DNA of 37,500 nucleotides. Origin: Rhodoplanes serenus. Its GTDB lineage: Bacteria; Pseudomonadota; Alphaproteobacteria; Rhizobiales; Xanthobacteraceae. Below are positions 19,662 through 28,904 of the stretch, in pieces. The notes beneath the pieces are model-generated. The model did not search any database and was not told the DNA's origin. It saw nothing but the letters and a program-made list of their open reading frames with translations. The stretch lies in NCBI GenBank assembly GCA_009720755.1, contig WNKV01000014.1, positions 1 to 37,500 of the forward strand. The letters run 5' to 3'. The position numbers and the translations under genes are program-made. Numbering within the stretch: the first letter of the stretch is position 1; every line of letters starts with the position of its first letter.

Positions 19662-20167
19662 GCAAATCTGTCCCTGGACCCTTCAAGCATAGCTGAAATC
19701 GAGCCTGGAGTCAGCCGACGCTCTCTCGGTATTTTGATGCGCACCGTCGACCTGTTGCCAGTCGGAGCCCCGGTCTCGCTCCACCAATACGCGGCAGCGT
19801 TCAGAATCAGACGTTCGCGTTCAGCGACCAGCCAATTGTCCCGCTCCATCGGGAAGCATACGAGAAAGAGAAAGTACGGGGTCGCAGAGACCGGGCGGGC
19901 GACGAGGAGGTCGTGATTGCGCGCGTTCAAGTCGTAGACGACATCGGAGTTGGTTGCGGACGCGACTGTCGTGCCTTTGAGCTGGAAGTCGACCGGATAC
20001 CCCGACTCGATGTAGCGATTGCCAGCTGCATGGAGCAGCAGCTTGAGCGTTCCATCGACCCCGTAATCGAGCCGGCTGACCGCGATGACGGCGCCGGCTG
20101 CCGCCGCCATGATCTGGATATAGGCGGTCGCCAGCTCGTCGAGCAGATGCGGATCGGGCAGCGCCAT
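19658..20167 (-). CDS. DUF4365-like protein (possible PD-(D/E)XK-type fold)
   Basis: This 169-aa protein has the layout of DUF4365: an early helix (LATAYIQIMAAAAGAVIAVS), then DYGVDGTLKLL (Asp34, Asp38), then PVDFQLKGT (Gln62, Lys64). It continues with PYFLFLVCFPMERDNWLV and AAYWWSETG. The D-x(n)-Q-x-K pattern matches PD-(D/E)XK-like nuclease cores, and DUF4365 domains often sit beside restriction or defence NTPases. Nuclease activity is an inference. GGAG lies about 10 nt before the ATG. The gene begins 28 bp after the yebC stop on the same strand, and its GC content (about 58-62% by eye) is below the roughly 70% background, suggesting acquisition. Confidence 0.75.
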   Translation of the reverse strand: MALPDPHLLDELATAYIQIMAAAAGAVIAVSRLDYGVDGTLKLLLHAAGNRYIESGYPVDFQLKGTTVASATNSDVVYDLNARNHDLLVARPVSATPYFLFLVCFPMERDNWLVAERERLILNAAAYWWSETGAPTGNRSTVRIKIPRERRLTPGSISAMLEGSRDRFA

Positions 20168-20195
20168 TCGGCTCCGTGTCGGACAGGGTCCGGGC

Positions 20196-20942
20196 TCACG
20201 TCCCCATCTTGGCCATCGCGGCCTCGGAGACCTCGAAGTTGGCGTAGACGTGCTGCACGTCGTCGTGCTCCTCCAGGCTCTCGATCAGCTTGAACAGCTT
20301 CTCGGCCTGCTCGTCGTCGACCGCCACCGAGTTCTGCGGCTTCCACACCAGCGCGGCCTTCCTGGGCTCGCCGAACGTCTGCTCCAGCGCCTTGGCGACC
20401 TCCCGGTAGGTCTCCTGAGAGGCGTAGATCTCGTGGCCGTCCTGGTCGGAGGCGACGTCGTCGGCGCCGGCCTCGATGGCCGCCTCCAGCATGGCGTCGG
20501 CGGACGCCACGTCCGGCCCAAACTCGATCACCCCGACGCGATCGAACATGAACGACACCGCCCCGGTCTCGGCCAGGTTGCCGCCCGACTTGGTGAAGTA
20601 GGAGCGCACGTCGGAGGCGGTGCGGTTGCGGTTGTCGGTCAGCACCTCGACGATGACGGCGACGCCGCCCGGGCCGTAGCCCTCGTAGCGCATCTCGTCA
20701 TAGGTCTCGGCGTCGTTGCCGGCCGCCTTCTTGATGGCGCGCTCGATGTTGTCCTTCGGCATGTTCTCGGCGCGGGCCGCGATGATGGCGGCGCGCAGGC
20801 GCGGGTTCATGGCCGGATCGGGGGTGCCGAGCTTAGCCGCCACCGTGATCTCGCGGGCCAGCTTGCCGAACAGCTTGGACTTCATCGCGTCCTGCCGGCC
20901 CTTGCGATGCATGATGTTCTTGAATTGCGAATGTCCGGCCAT
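20196..20942 (-). CDS. yebC: YebC/PmpR family regulator (TACO1-like)
   Basis: This is a 248-aa YebC-family protein, historically a DNA-binding regulator. Some family members have been tied to translation of difficult proline-containing sequences. It has the signature start [18 protein letters not shown] followed by [21 protein letters not shown] and [14 protein letters not shown]. The start follows the universal MAGHS-type N terminus, with AGGACC upstream; an earlier in-frame Met adds 16 unrelated residues. yebC next to ruvCAB is a common pairing, but here scpB and the two-gene cassette separate them. Confidence 0.97.
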   Translation of the reverse strand: MAGHSQFKNIMHRKGRQDAMKSKLFGKLAREITVAAKLGTPDPAMNPRLRAAIIAARAENMPKDNIERAIKKAAGNDAETYDEMRYEGYGPGGVAVIVEVLTDNRNRTASDVRSYFTKSGGNLAETGAVSFMFDRVGVIEFGPDVASADAMLEAAIEAGADDVASDQDGHEIYASQETYREVAKALEQTFGEPRKAALVWKPQNSVAVDDEQAEKLFKLIESLEEHDDVQHVYANFEVSEAAMAKMGT

Positions 20943-21172
20943 GGGCTGGTCCTGTTCGGGCTCGGTCGGGTCTGCGGGCACACACCGCAACTGCCGGCGG
21001 TGGCGCGTCGACCTCTCGGGATCTCGTTGAGACGCCTCTTATAACGAGGTGCGGCGGGAGATTCCACACCCACCGCCGGGACGCAAGGGCGGGCCGCGGC
21101 CCGCCGGTCCGGATGGAACGTCCTCCGGAGAGGGTTGCCGGCGGAGCGACCGGGCACGACCGGCCGGCCGGA

Positions 21173-21994
21173 TCAGCTCCAGAAGGCCGGGACGGCCGGC
21201 TCCAGCACGCCGCCGATCCGCACCGCCGCCACCCGGACGGCGAGGCCGGTGCGGTCGTCGGTCTCCACCGCCAGGCCGCACAGGGTGGCGGGTCCCGCGG
21301 CCGGCTCGAAACGGCTGCCCGGGATACGGCGCAGGAAGCGGTTGAGCGGCTCGTCCTTGGCCATGCCGATCACCGAATTGTAGTCGCCCGTCATGCCGAC
21401 ATCGCTCTGGAAGGCGGTGCCGTGCGGCAGGATCTGATGATCGGCGGTCGGCGCATGGGTGTGGGTGCCGACCACCAGGCTCGCCTTGCCGTCGAGGAAG
21501 TGGCCCATGGCCTGCTTCTCGCTCGTCGTCTCGGCGTGGAAGTCCACCACGACGGCATCGGCGGCATCGCGCAGCGGGCAGGCGGCGAGCTCGCGCTCCA
21601 CCGCCGCGAAGGGATCGTCGAGCGGCTCCATGAACACCCGCCCCATGGCGTTGGTGACCAGCACCCGCGCGCCGTTGCGGGCCTCCAGCAGCGCGGCGCC
21701 GCGCCCCGGCGTGCCGGGTGGATAGTTGACCGGCCGCACCAGCCGCTCGGCCCGGTCGATGAACACCAGCGCCTCGCGCTGGTCCCACGAGTGGTTGCCG
21801 AGCGTGACGGCGTCGGCACCGGCGGCCAGCAGGTCGTGATAGATCAGCTCGGTGATGCCGAAGCCGCCGGCGGCGTTCTCGCCGTTGACCACCACGAAGT
21901 CGAGCGACCAGTCCCCGATCAGCCCGGGCAGCCGCTCCAGCACGATGCTGCGGCCGCTGCGGCCGACGACGTCGCCGATGAAGAGAATTCGCAC
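21173..21994 (-). CDS. YmdB-type (TIGR00282) metallophosphoesterase
   Basis: This 273-aa calcineurin-like phosphoesterase belongs to the family of Bacillus YmdB, a 2',3'-cyclic-nucleotide phosphodiesterase. Metal-site motifs appear in order: GDVVGRSGR, NGENAAGGFG, TLGNHSWD, DFHAETTSEK and VGTHTHAPTAD. The start codon is GTG with a purine-rich GGGGGCGGG upstream. It begins 19 bp after the 5-FCL stop, so the two are probably co-transcribed. The substrate in this organism is unknown. Confidence 0.93.
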   Translation of the reverse strand: MRILFIGDVVGRSGRSIVLERLPGLIGDWSLDFVVVNGENAAGGFGITELIYHDLLAAGADAVTLGNHSWDQREALVFIDRAERLVRPVNYPPGTPGRGAALLEARNGARVLVTNAMGRVFMEPLDDPFAAVERELAACPLRDAADAVVVDFHAETTSEKQAMGHFLDGKASLVVGTHTHAPTADHQILPHGTAFQSDVGMTGDYNSVIGMAKDEPLNRFLRRIPGSRFEPAAGPATLCGLAVETDDRTGLAVRVAAVRIGGVLEPAVPAFWS

Positions 21995-22013
21995 GCACCC
22001 GCCCCCGAACGAG

Positions 22014-22610
22014 CTAACGACAATCGATCACCTCACCCTCGGTTAGCACGAGATCGAGCCGCGCGTCCCAGGCCGTCGCCGGGACGCGGGCGATCTCCTG
22101 CGCCGCGAAGGCGAGCCCAACGGCGACCACCGGGCGCGTCGCCCGCAGCGCCGCGAGCGTGCGGTCGTAATGGCCGGCCCCGTAGCCGATACGGTGGCCG
22201 GTGCGGTCGAAGCAGGCGAGCGGCACCAAGAGGATGTCGGGCACCACCACGGGGGCCTCGGCGGCCGGCTCCAGGAGGCCGAACGGGGCCGACACCAGCG
22301 GCACGCCGGGCGCCCAGGCCCGAAACATCAGCGGCGCGTCACGGCCGACCACCACGGGCAGCGCCAGCGCGCAGCCGTGCTCGACGAAGCTCCGCATCAG
22401 CGGCGCCGGATCGATCTCGCTGCGGATCGCCATGTAGCCCGCCACCACCGCGCCGGCACTGACCGGCACCGGCAGCGGCCGTGCCGCGATCGCCGCGGCC
22501 GCCGCGACCCGCACATCGGCCGGCAACGCATCGCGGCGGGCGAGCGTGGCGCGGCGCAGCGCGTCCTTGTCGGAGTGATCGGAAGGAGCGGGATCGGAGG
22601 GGGTGCTCAT
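22014..22610 (-). CDS. 5-formyltetrahydrofolate cyclo-ligase
   Basis: The enzyme converts 5-formyl-THF to 5,10-methenyl-THF with ATP. The 198-aa product has LRRATLARRDALP near the N terminus, YMAIRSEIDPAPLM, and the family signature VPLACFDRTGHRIGYGAGHYDRTL. The start is placed at MSTPSDPAP rather than an upstream Met that would run into the leader. It lies immediately downstream of the probable 6S RNA, the classic ssrS-ygfA arrangement. Confidence 0.95.
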   Translation of the reverse strand: MSTPSDPAPSDHSDKDALRRATLARRDALPADVRVAAAAAIAARPLPVPVSAGAVVAGYMAIRSEIDPAPLMRSFVEHGCALALPVVVGRDAPLMFRAWAPGVPLVSAPFGLLEPAAEAPVVVPDILLVPLACFDRTGHRIGYGAGHYDRTLAALRATRPVVAVGLAFAAQEIARVPATAWDARLDLVLTEGEVIDCR

Positions 22611-22749
22611 CGGCCGGCCCGGTTCCCGTGCAAGGCATCGGTCGCGCCCCAGCGCGCCGCCGCCGGGCCGACGGTTCCGCCGGAGAACGGCCGGCAACCG
22701 GCCGGGCGAGAGATCGAGCGAGAGAGAAGCGCGGAGCCGCCTGAGCCGT

Positions 22750-22895
22750 TGGAGTGCACGATCCCGGGTTCCCTACCATGGTAGGTGGGCGCCATATGTC
22801 CGGGTCCACGGACCCGGTCAGGGACAGCTCCCGTCAGGATCGATAAGGCCCCGGGGATTAAAGACCCCTGACGAACCCCGCAGCCCCGCACTCTC
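22750..22895 (-). ncRNA. ssrS: Probable 6S RNA
   Basis: The zapA / 5-FCL gap holds no gene but can fold as an extended hairpin. The outer stem is GAGTGC (22893-22888) with GCACTC (22757-22752). An inner stem GGGTTC pairs with GAACCC. A large internal region follows, and a strong apical hairpin CCGGGTCC-GT-GGACCCGG lies near 22799-22816. The length of about 146 nt and the placement between zapA and the cyclo-ligase gene match bacterial 6S RNA, which binds RNA polymerase holoenzyme. The ends are approximate, and no covariance search was possible. Confidence 0.7.
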
Positions 22896-23013
22896 GATGT
22901 AACCATTCCGTCGTCGTTCCGCCACCCATGATGCGCGGACGAATGGGCGTCATGCGGGCCCGATGGCGGCCCGGCCGGCCGCCGTCCCGGCGTCACGGCC
23001 GGGGTTGCCGGCG

Positions 23014-23400
23014 TCAGCCGGCCGGCACGTCGTGGCCGTCGGCCGCGAGGTTGAGGCTGCGGGTCACCCGCTCGATCCGCTCGGCCGCCGAATCGAGCGC
23101 CGCCGCGATCGCCGCCGTGGTGGCCTGGCTGCGCTCGCCGGCGGCCTTGCGGTCCTGCTGCAAGCGCGCCAGCTCGTCCTCGAACTGGCGAACCCGCTGC
23201 GACACCTCGGACAGCTCGTCGGCGATCAGCAGCGCCGCCATCACGGTCAGCCGCATGTCGCCGATCTCGCCGAAATTGGTGCGCAGCCGGGTGATGCGCT
23301 GGTCGAGGTCGTGCGCCAGCCGGGCCAGATGGTGCTCCTGCCCGTCGTCGCAGGCCATGCGGTACTGCCGGCCGTTGATGGTCACGCTCACATGAGGCAT
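23014..23400 (-). CDS. zapA: Cell division protein ZapA
   Basis: ZapA is a small FtsZ-ring-stabilising protein. The 128-aa product starts MPHVSVTINGRQYRMACDDGQ, the typical ZapA beta-hairpin start, with LARLAHDLDQRI and the conserved MRLTVMAALLIADEL. A C-terminal coiled coil follows (RVRQFEDELARLQQDRK). It lies between the DUF4164 gene (84 bp upstream) and the 6S RNA. Confidence 0.95.
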   Translation of the reverse strand: MPHVSVTINGRQYRMACDDGQEHHLARLAHDLDQRITRLRTNFGEIGDMRLTVMAALLIADELSEVSQRVRQFEDELARLQQDRKAAGERSQATTAAIAAALDSAAERIERVTRSLNLAADGHDVPAG

Positions 23401-23484
23401 CGCCGCCGACTGCTCCGTCCCCTTCCGACGTCATCGTTCCGACGCACGTCCCGACGTTGCGGTGCCGCTCGCGTCGCGCCATCC

Positions 23485-23886
23485 TCACCCGGCGCCGCCG
23501 GGTGTCTCCGCCGCGCCCGCCAGCACGGTCCGCACCGTGGCGATGGCCTGATCGAGCCGGTCCGCCACCTCCCGGTTCACGGTGTCGAGCCGCTCGGCCC
23601 GCGCCGCCTCGCGATCGAGCGCATCGGCGAGCCGCGCCCGGTCGAGCCCGATGGTGTGGACCTGGTCGGCCAGCGCGCCACGGCCACGCTCCAGCTCGCG
23701 CCGGCGCTCGACCGCCTCCTCCAGGGCCGCGAGTGCCCGCGCGAGCCGGGTGCTGGCCGCTTCGACGGCGGCCGAGTCGGCTCGTCCCATCTCGGATTTT
23801 GCCATCTCGGGCTTTACCATGTCGGGCTTTGCCACGTCGGATCTCGCTACCTCGGACCCTGTCGCCTCGGACCTCGCCTCGGACAT
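23485..23886 (-). CDS. DUF4164-like coiled-coil protein with repeat N terminus
   Basis: This is a 133-aa, Ala/Arg/Glu-rich, largely coiled-coil protein (about residues 40-125: LARALAALEEAVERRRELE, LADALDREAARAERLD). DUF4164 proteins typically sit next to zapA in Hyphomicrobiales and may act in division, but their role is not established. The N terminus (residues 4-37) consists of about six 5-residue units of the type S-D-V-A-K / P-E-M-A-K, encoded by a 15-bp tandem repeat. The ATG at 23886 is chosen because GAGGGG lies just upstream; a 31-residue extension to 23979 looks unrelated. Confidence 0.8.
   Translation of the reverse strand: MSEARSEATGSEVARSDVAKPDMVKPEMAKSEMGRADSAAVEAASTRLARALAALEEAVERRRELERGRGALADQVHTIGLDRARLADALDREAARAERLDTVNREVADRLDQAIATVRTVLAGAAETPGGAG
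23786..23875. repeat. 15-bp in-frame tandem repeat, six units
   Basis: Units follow the pattern GCCATCTCGGGCTTT with substitutions: 23786-23800, 23801-23815, 23816-23830, 23831-23845, 23846-23860 and 23861-23875, plus a partial unit. The array encodes the variable N terminus of the DUF4164-like protein and preserves the reading frame. Confidence 0.9.
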
Positions 23887-24054
23887 GGCCCCTCGCTCGT
23901 CCCCGTTCCGACTGTCCCGTGCGACGATCCCGCTCCGACAACCCGACACGGCGCCGAAACCCTGTGGCGGCAGGGACATGGGCGCCGGAGCTTACGGTCT
24001 TTCGCAGCATCGCGTCAATGCGCCGGCGGCCGCCTCCGGCGATCCGGCGCCGCG

Positions 24055-24083
24055 TTGACAGCCGATCCCCACATGCCTATCAG
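24055..24083 (+). promoter_or_regulatory. Sigma70-type promoter of tkt
   Basis: It has a perfect TTGACA (24055-24060), a 17-bp spacer and TATCAG (24078-24083; 4 of 6 to TATAAT). It lies about 137 bp upstream of the proposed tkt start. The divergent DUF4164-tkt gap (23887-24219) contains nothing else recognised. Confidence 0.6.
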
Positions 24084-24207
24084 GTCCGGGACAGCCTCGC
24101 GCGACGAGGCTCTCGGCCGCTCCGTCCCGACGTCCGCCCGTCCCCCGACATGTCGTCAGGCTCCCTCAGGCGCACCACGGCGGACGCCGCCCCTCGGCAT
24201 TTGACCC

Positions 24208-24213
24208 AGGAGG
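24208..24213 (+). promoter_or_regulatory. Strong Shine-Dalgarno that fixes the tkt start
   Basis: AGGAGG is followed after 6 nt by ATT (24220). An in-frame TGA lies at 24202-24204. No ATG, GTG or TTG occurs in frame between that stop and the ATG at 24253, which has no ribosome binding site of its own. Confidence 0.65.
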
Positions 24214-24219
24214 CCGATC

Positions 24220-26223
24220 ATTTCTCCGCTCGCCCACCCCGAACACGACCGGATGGCGAATGCCGTCCGGGCGCTCGCCATGGATGCCGTCGAGAAGGCC
24301 AAGTCGGGCCATCCGGGCCTTCCCATGGGAGCGGCCGACATCGCCACCGTGCTGTTCGGCCGGGTGCTGAAGTTCGATCCCGCCGATCCGCACTGGTTCG
24401 ATCGCGACCGCTTCGTGCTGTCGGCCGGGCACGGCTCGATGCTGCTCTACGCGCTCCTGCACCTGACCGGCTTTCCGCAGATGACGATGGCCGAGATCGA
24501 GCGGTTCCGGCAGCTCGGCTCGCGCACCCCCGGCCACCCCGAAGCCGAGATGACCGAGGGGGTGGAGACCACCACCGGGCCGCTCGGCCAGGGCATCGCC
24601 ACCGCGGTCGGCATGGCGATCGCCGAGCGCCACCTCGCCGCGACCTTCGGGTCCGACCTCGTCGATCACCGCACCTATGTGCTGGCCTCCGACGGCGACC
24701 TGATGGAGGGCATCAGCCAGGAGGCGATCGCGCTCGCCGGCCACCTGAAGCTGTCGAAGCTGATCGTGCTGTTCGACGACAACGGCATCTCGATCGACGG
24801 CCCGCTGCGGCTCGCCGACTCGGTCGACCAGGTGAAGCGCTTCGAGGCGTGCGGCTGGGCCGCCTGCCGGGTCGACGGCCACGACCCCGCCGCGATCCTG
24901 GCCGCCATCGAGGCGGCGCAGCAGAGCGACCGGCCGAGCCTGATCGCCTGCAAGACCACCATCGCGTTCGGGGCGCCCACCAAGGCCGGCTCGGAGAAGT
25001 CGCACGGCGCGCCGCTCGGACCCGAGGAGATCGCCGGCGCCCGCCGGGCGCTCGGCTGGACGGCGCCGCCCTTCGTGATCCCGGACGACGTCCTGGCCGC
25101 CTGGCGGGCCGCCGGCGCCCGCTCGCGGGAGGTTCGCACCGCCTGGCAGGCGCGGCTCGCGGCACGGCCGGCGGAGGAGCGCGGCGAGTTCGAGCGCCGC
25201 GCCGCCGGCCTCGTCCCGGCCGAGCGGCTCGATGCCGCCCTCGCCACCATCAAGCAGCGCCTCGCGGCCGATCCCAAGGACCGCGCCACCCGGGCCTCCT
25301 CGGAGTTCGCGCTGGAGACCCTGGTGCCGACGCTGCCGGAGCTGATCGGCGGCTCGGCCGACCTCACCGGCTCCAACAATACCCGGCCCAAGGGCATGCC
25401 GGCCTTCTCGCCCGAGACCCCGGCCGGCCGCTTCATCCATTACGGCATCCGCGAGCACGGCATGGCGGCGGCCATGAACGGCATGGCGCTGCACGGCGGC
25501 GTCGTTCCGTACTCCGGAACCTTCCTGGTGTTCTCGGACTACTGCCGGCCGTCGATCCGCCTCGCCGCCCTGATGGGCCGCCGCGTCGTGCATGTGATGA
25601 CGCATGACTCCATCGGCCTCGGCGAAGACGGCCCGACGCACCAGCCGGTCGAGCACCTGGCGGCGCTGCGGGCGATCCCGAACCTGATGGTGTTCCGCCC
25701 CTGCGACGCGGTGGAGACCGCCGAATGCTGGGCGCTGGCGCTCGCCGCGGCGCACCGGCCGAGCGTGCTGGCGCTGTCGCGCCAGAACCTGCCGCAGCTC
25801 CGCGACGCGACGGCGCCCGGCAACGCCTGCGCCGACGGCGCTTACGAGCTGCTGCCGGCCGAGGGCGGCGACGCGCAGGTGTCGCTGTTCGCCTCCGGCT
25901 CGGAGGTGGCGATCGCGGCGGCGGCGCGCCGGCTGCTGGCCGAGCGCGGCATTGCGGCGCGCGTCGTCTCGGTGCCCTGCTTCGAACTGTTCTTTGACGC
26001 GCCGCAGGAAAGGCGGCAGGCTGTGCTGGGCACCGCACCCGTTCGGGTGGCGGTGGAGGCGGCGATCCGCCAGGGGTGGGACGCGATCGTCGGGTCCGAC
26101 GCGGCTTTCGTCGGGATGACCGGCTTCGGCGCCAGCGCCCCCGCCCCGGACCTCTATCGCCACTTCGGCATCACGCCGGAGCGGGTGGCCGAGATTGCCG
26201 CGGAGCGACTCCGCCAGGGATAG
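24220..26223 (+). CDS. tkt: Transketolase
   Basis: Transketolase is the thiamine-diphosphate enzyme of the non-oxidative pentose phosphate and Calvin pathways. It has the N-terminal signature [21 protein letters not shown] and ThDP/Mg site [13 protein letters not shown]...DDNGISIDG. The pyrimidine domain has [17 protein letters not shown], and [20 protein letters not shown] is also present. The 667-aa length is normal. Homologues carry a few residues before MANA (often ending HDR), and here PEHDR precedes the first ATG in frame. With AGGAGG at the right distance, an ATT start at 24220 is proposed; the conservative alternative is ATG 24253 (656 aa). It is first of the tkt-gap-pgk-fba series. 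Confidence 0.95.
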   Translation: MSPLAHPEHDRMANAVRALAMDAVEKAKSGHPGLPMGAADIATVLFGRVLKFDPADPHWFDRDRFVLSAGHGSMLLYALLHLTGFPQMTMAEIERFRQLGSRTPGHPEAEMTEGVETTTGPLGQGIATAVGMAIAERHLAATFGSDLVDHRTYVLASDGDLMEGISQEAIALAGHLKLSKLIVLFDDNGISIDGPLRLADSVDQVKRFEACGWAACRVDGHDPAAILAAIEAAQQSDRPSLIACKTTIAFGAPTKAGSEKSHGAPLGPEEIAGARRALGWTAPPFVIPDDVLAAWRAAGARSREVRTAWQARLAARPAEERGEFERRAAGLVPAERLDAALATIKQRLAADPKDRATRASSEFALETLVPTLPELIGGSADLTGSNNTRPKGMPAFSPETPAGRFIHYGIREHGMAAAMNGMALHGGVVPYSGTFLVFSDYCRPSIRLAALMGRRVVHVMTHDSIGLGEDGPTHQPVEHLAALRAIPNLMVFRPCDAVETAECWALALAAAHRPSVLALSRQNLPQLRDATAPGNACADGAYELLPAEGGDAQVSLFASGSEVAIAAAARRLLAERGIAARVVSVPCFELFFDAPQERRQAVLGTAPVRVAVEAAIRQGWDAIVGSDAAFVGMTGFGASAPAPDLYRHFGITPERVAEIAAERLRQG

Positions 26224-26227
26224 GCTT

Positions 26228-26273
26228 CGCACGGTGTGGACGGCGCACGGTATGGACGACGCAGGATAGACTG
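26228..26273. repeat. Degenerate 16-bp tandem repeat in the tkt-gap gap
   Basis: CGCACGGTGTGGACGG (26228-26243) is followed by CGCACGGTATGGACGA (26244-26259) and a decayed third copy starting CGCAGGATAGAC. It lies just after the tkt stop codon. Confidence 0.75.
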
Positions 26274-26404
26274 CGCGACGTGTAACAGAACCGCCAGGCG
26301 GATCGGATAGATCCGATCTCCATCAAGGCGGACGAGATCGAATTCGGATCGACAGGACGCGCAGCCCGCCGGGCTGCGCCGGTGGGCATGGAAGGGAGAC
26401 GAGC

Positions 26405-27412
26405 ATGGCTGTTCGGGTGGCAATCAATGGTTTCGGTCGGATCGGGCGGAACGTCCTGCGCGCTGCCGCGGAAGCGGGCCGCAAGGACATCGAGTTCGTG
26501 GCGATCAACGATCTGGCGCCGGTCGAGACCAACGCGCACCTGCTGCGCTTCGACTCCGTGCACGGGCGCTACCCGGGGGACGTGAAGGTCGAGGGCGACT
26601 CCATCGACGTAGGCCACGGCAAGATCAAGGTGACGGCGCAGCGCGACCCGACCCAGTTGCCGTGGAAGGAGCTCGGCGTCGATGTCGTGATGGAATGCAC
26701 CGGCATCTTCACCGCCAAGGACAAGGCCAAGGTGCATCTCGATGCCGGCGCCAAGCGGGTGCTGGTCTCGGCCCCGTCGGACGGCGCCGACCTGACGGTG
26801 GTCTACGGCGTCAATCACGACAAGCTGACCAAGGACCACCTGGTCGTCTCCAACGCCTCCTGCACCACGAACTGCCTCGGCCCGGTCGCCAAGGTCCTCA
26901 ACGATGCCATCGGCATCGACAAGGGCTTCATGACCACCATCCACTCCTACACCAACGATCAGCCGTCGCTCGATCAGGTCCACAAGGACCTCTACCGCGC
27001 CCGCGCCGCGGCGCTGTCGATGATCCCGACCTCCACCGGCGCCGCCAAGGCGGTCGGCCTGGTGCTGCCCGAGCTGAAGGGCAAGCTGGACGGCGTCGCC
27101 ATCCGGGTGCCGACCCCCAACGTCTCGGTCGTCGACTTCAAGTTCGTCGCCAAGCGCGCGACCTCGAAGGAGGAGATCAACGAGGCGATCAAGCGCGCCG
27201 CCGAGCAGGAGCTGAAGGGCATCCTCGGCTACACGGTGCAGCCGAACGTGTCGTCCGACTTCAACCACGATCCGCACTCCTCGGTGTTCCACATGGACCA
27301 GACCAAGGTCATGGACGGCACGCTGGTGCGGGTGATGTCGTGGTACGACAACGAGTGGGGCTTCTCCAACCGGATGCTCGACACCACCATCGCGATGGCG
27401 AAGCTGATCTGA
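26405..27412 (+). CDS. gap: Glyceraldehyde-3-phosphate dehydrogenase, type I
   Basis: The enzyme oxidises G3P to 1,3-bisphosphoglycerate (or the reverse). The 335-aa product has the Rossmann motif [10 protein letters not shown], catalytic Cys153 in SNASCTTN, and His180 in [10 protein letters not shown]. It ends with [13 protein letters not shown]. An Asp at position 36 (INDL) suggests a preference for NAD. GGGAG precedes the ATG. It is 181 bp after tkt and has its own probable terminator before pgk. Confidence 0.98.
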   Translation: MAVRVAINGFGRIGRNVLRAAAEAGRKDIEFVAINDLAPVETNAHLLRFDSVHGRYPGDVKVEGDSIDVGHGKIKVTAQRDPTQLPWKELGVDVVMECTGIFTAKDKAKVHLDAGAKRVLVSAPSDGADLTVVYGVNHDKLTKDHLVVSNASCTTNCLGPVAKVLNDAIGIDKGFMTTIHSYTNDQPSLDQVHKDLYRARAAALSMIPTSTGAAKAVGLVLPELKGKLDGVAIRVPTPNVSVVDFKFVAKRATSKEEINEAIKRAAEQELKGILGYTVQPNVSSDFNHDPHSSVFHMDQTKVMDGTLVRVMSWYDNEWGFSNRMLDTTIAMAKLI

Positions 27413-27550
27413 TCACGATGGCCCGCATGCCGGACGGCAGCACTCAGCGGATGTGCGGCACGCCGCCGCGTCCGCCGTGTGCCGTCCGGTCGCATCGCGC
27501 CGCCGGCGCAGCGCCGAGCCGCATCGAAGGGCCGCATCGAACGAGACGAC

Positions 27551-27580
27551 GGGGACGGCGCGCGCCGTCCCCGTTCCGTT
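27551..27580 (+). terminator. Palindromic terminator or attenuator candidate between gap and pgk
   Basis: A perfect 11-bp inverted repeat without spacer, GGGGACGGCGC / GCGCCGTCCCC (27551-27572), is followed by the moderately T-rich GTTCCGTT. It probably gives partial termination after gap. Confidence 0.5.
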
Positions 27581-27612
27581 TCCGGCGGCCGGCAGCGCCC
27601 GCCATCACCCGG

Positions 27613-27669
27613 GACGGCCGCGCCGTCGTCATCCCCGACGGCCGTATCCCTGACGGCCGTGCCGTCGTC
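27613..27669. repeat. GACGGCCG direct repeats before pgk
   Basis: GACGGCCGCGCCGTCGTC (27613-27630) recurs as GACGGCCGTGCCGTCGTC (27652-27669), 17 of 18 identical. A third GACGGCCGT lies at 27637. The array is 27 bp upstream of the pgk start and contains short GACGGC/GCCGTC inverted repeats. Confidence 0.8.
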
Positions 27670-27695
27670 CGCCCCATTGTCCGGCTGAGGATTTC

Positions 27696-28892
27696 ATGAC
27701 CGCATTCCGCACCCTCGATCAGGCCGACGTGAAGGACAAGCGCGTCCTCGTCCGCCTCGATCTCAACGTGCCCACCGAGAACGGCAAGGTCACCGACGTC
27801 ACCCGCATCGAGCGGGCGGCGCCGACCATCACCGAGCTCGCCGACAAGGGCGCCAAGGTGATCCTGCTCTCCCACTTCGGCCGCCCCAAGGGCGGTCCCG
27901 ATCCCAAGTACTCGCTCGCCCCGGTGGCGCAGGCGGTCGGCGAGGTGATCGGCCGGCCGGTCGGCTTCGCGGCGGACTGCATCGGCGCCGTCGCCGAGCA
28001 GGCGGTCGCCGCCATGAAGCCGGGCGACGTGCTGTGCCTGGAGAACACCCGCTTCCACAAGGAGGAGGAGAAGAACGACCCGGCCTTCGTGAAGCAGTTG
28101 GCGCAGCTCGGCGACGTTTGGGTCAACGACGCCTTCTCGGCGGCGCACCGCGCCCACGCCTCGACCGAAGGGCTCGGCCATGTGCTCCCGGCCTATGCGG
28201 GCCGCAGCATGCAGGCGGAGCTGGAGGCGCTGACCAAGGCGCTGGAGCAGCCCAAGCGTCCGGTCGCCGCGGTGGTCGGCGGCGCCAAGGTGTCGGGCAA
28301 GCTCGATCTGCTCGGCAACCTGCTCGACAAGGTCGACGTGCTGATCATCGGCGGCGGCATGGCCAACACGTTCCTGGCCGCGCAGGGCCATCCGGTCGGC
28401 AAGTCGCTGTGCGAGCCCGATCTGATCCCGACCGCCAACGAGATTCTCGCCAAGGCGCAGGGCAGCGGAAAGCAGATCCTGCTGCCGGTCGACGCCGTGG
28501 TGGCCGAGACGTTCGCGGCCAACGCGCCGTCGCGGGTGGCCGGCCTCGACGATGTCGGCCCGAACGAGATGATTCTCGACATCGGCCCGCGCTCGGTCGA
28601 GCACGTCGTGTCGGAGCTGGAGCGGCTGAAGACGGTGCTGTGGAACGGCCCGTTCGGCGCCTTCGAGCTGACGCCGTTCGACACCGGCACCGTGACGGTG
28701 GCGGAAGCGGCGGCGGAGCTGACGGCGGCCGGCAAGCTCGTCACCGTGGCGGGCGGCGGCGACACCGTGGCGGCCCTCAATCACGCCGGCGCGGCGGATC
28801 GGTTCACCTACATCTCGACGGCCGGCGGTGCCTTCCTCGAATGGCTTGAGGGCAAGGCCCTGCCGGGCGTCGACATTCTCAAGACGAAGTGA
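27696..28892 (+). CDS. pgk: Phosphoglycerate kinase
   Basis: The enzyme interconverts 1,3-bisphosphoglycerate plus ADP with 3-phosphoglycerate plus ATP. The 398-aa protein has the N-terminal substrate motif [41 protein letters not shown], and the C-terminal nucleotide-site [13 protein letters not shown] near [19 protein letters not shown] lies upstream of the ATG. fba follows after 12 bp, so the two are surely co-transcribed. Confidence 0.98.
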   Translation: MTAFRTLDQADVKDKRVLVRLDLNVPTENGKVTDVTRIERAAPTITELADKGAKVILLSHFGRPKGGPDPKYSLAPVAQAVGEVIGRPVGFAADCIGAVAEQAVAAMKPGDVLCLENTRFHKEEEKNDPAFVKQLAQLGDVWVNDAFSAAHRAHASTEGLGHVLPAYAGRSMQAELEALTKALEQPKRPVAAVVGGAKVSGKLDLLGNLLDKVDVLIIGGGMANTFLAAQGHPVGKSLCEPDLIPTANEILAKAQGSGKQILLPVDAVVAETFAANAPSRVAGLDDVGPNEMILDIGPRSVEHVVSELERLKTVLWNGPFGAFELTPFDTGTVTVAEAAAELTAAGKLVTVAGGGDTVAALNHAGAADRFTYISTAGGAFLEWLEGKALPGVDILKTK

Positions 28893-28904
28893 CGGGAGAC
28901 GACG

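Noticed and set aside
23786-23875. CRISPR-like array
   Set aside because: The 15-bp units are contiguous, without spacers, in frame within a protein gene, and no cas genes are present.
25433-26038. Arg/Pro-rich minus-strand frames inside tkt
   Set aside because: Overlapping antisense frames with no ribosome binding site or family resemblance; they lie opposite a well-conserved enzyme.
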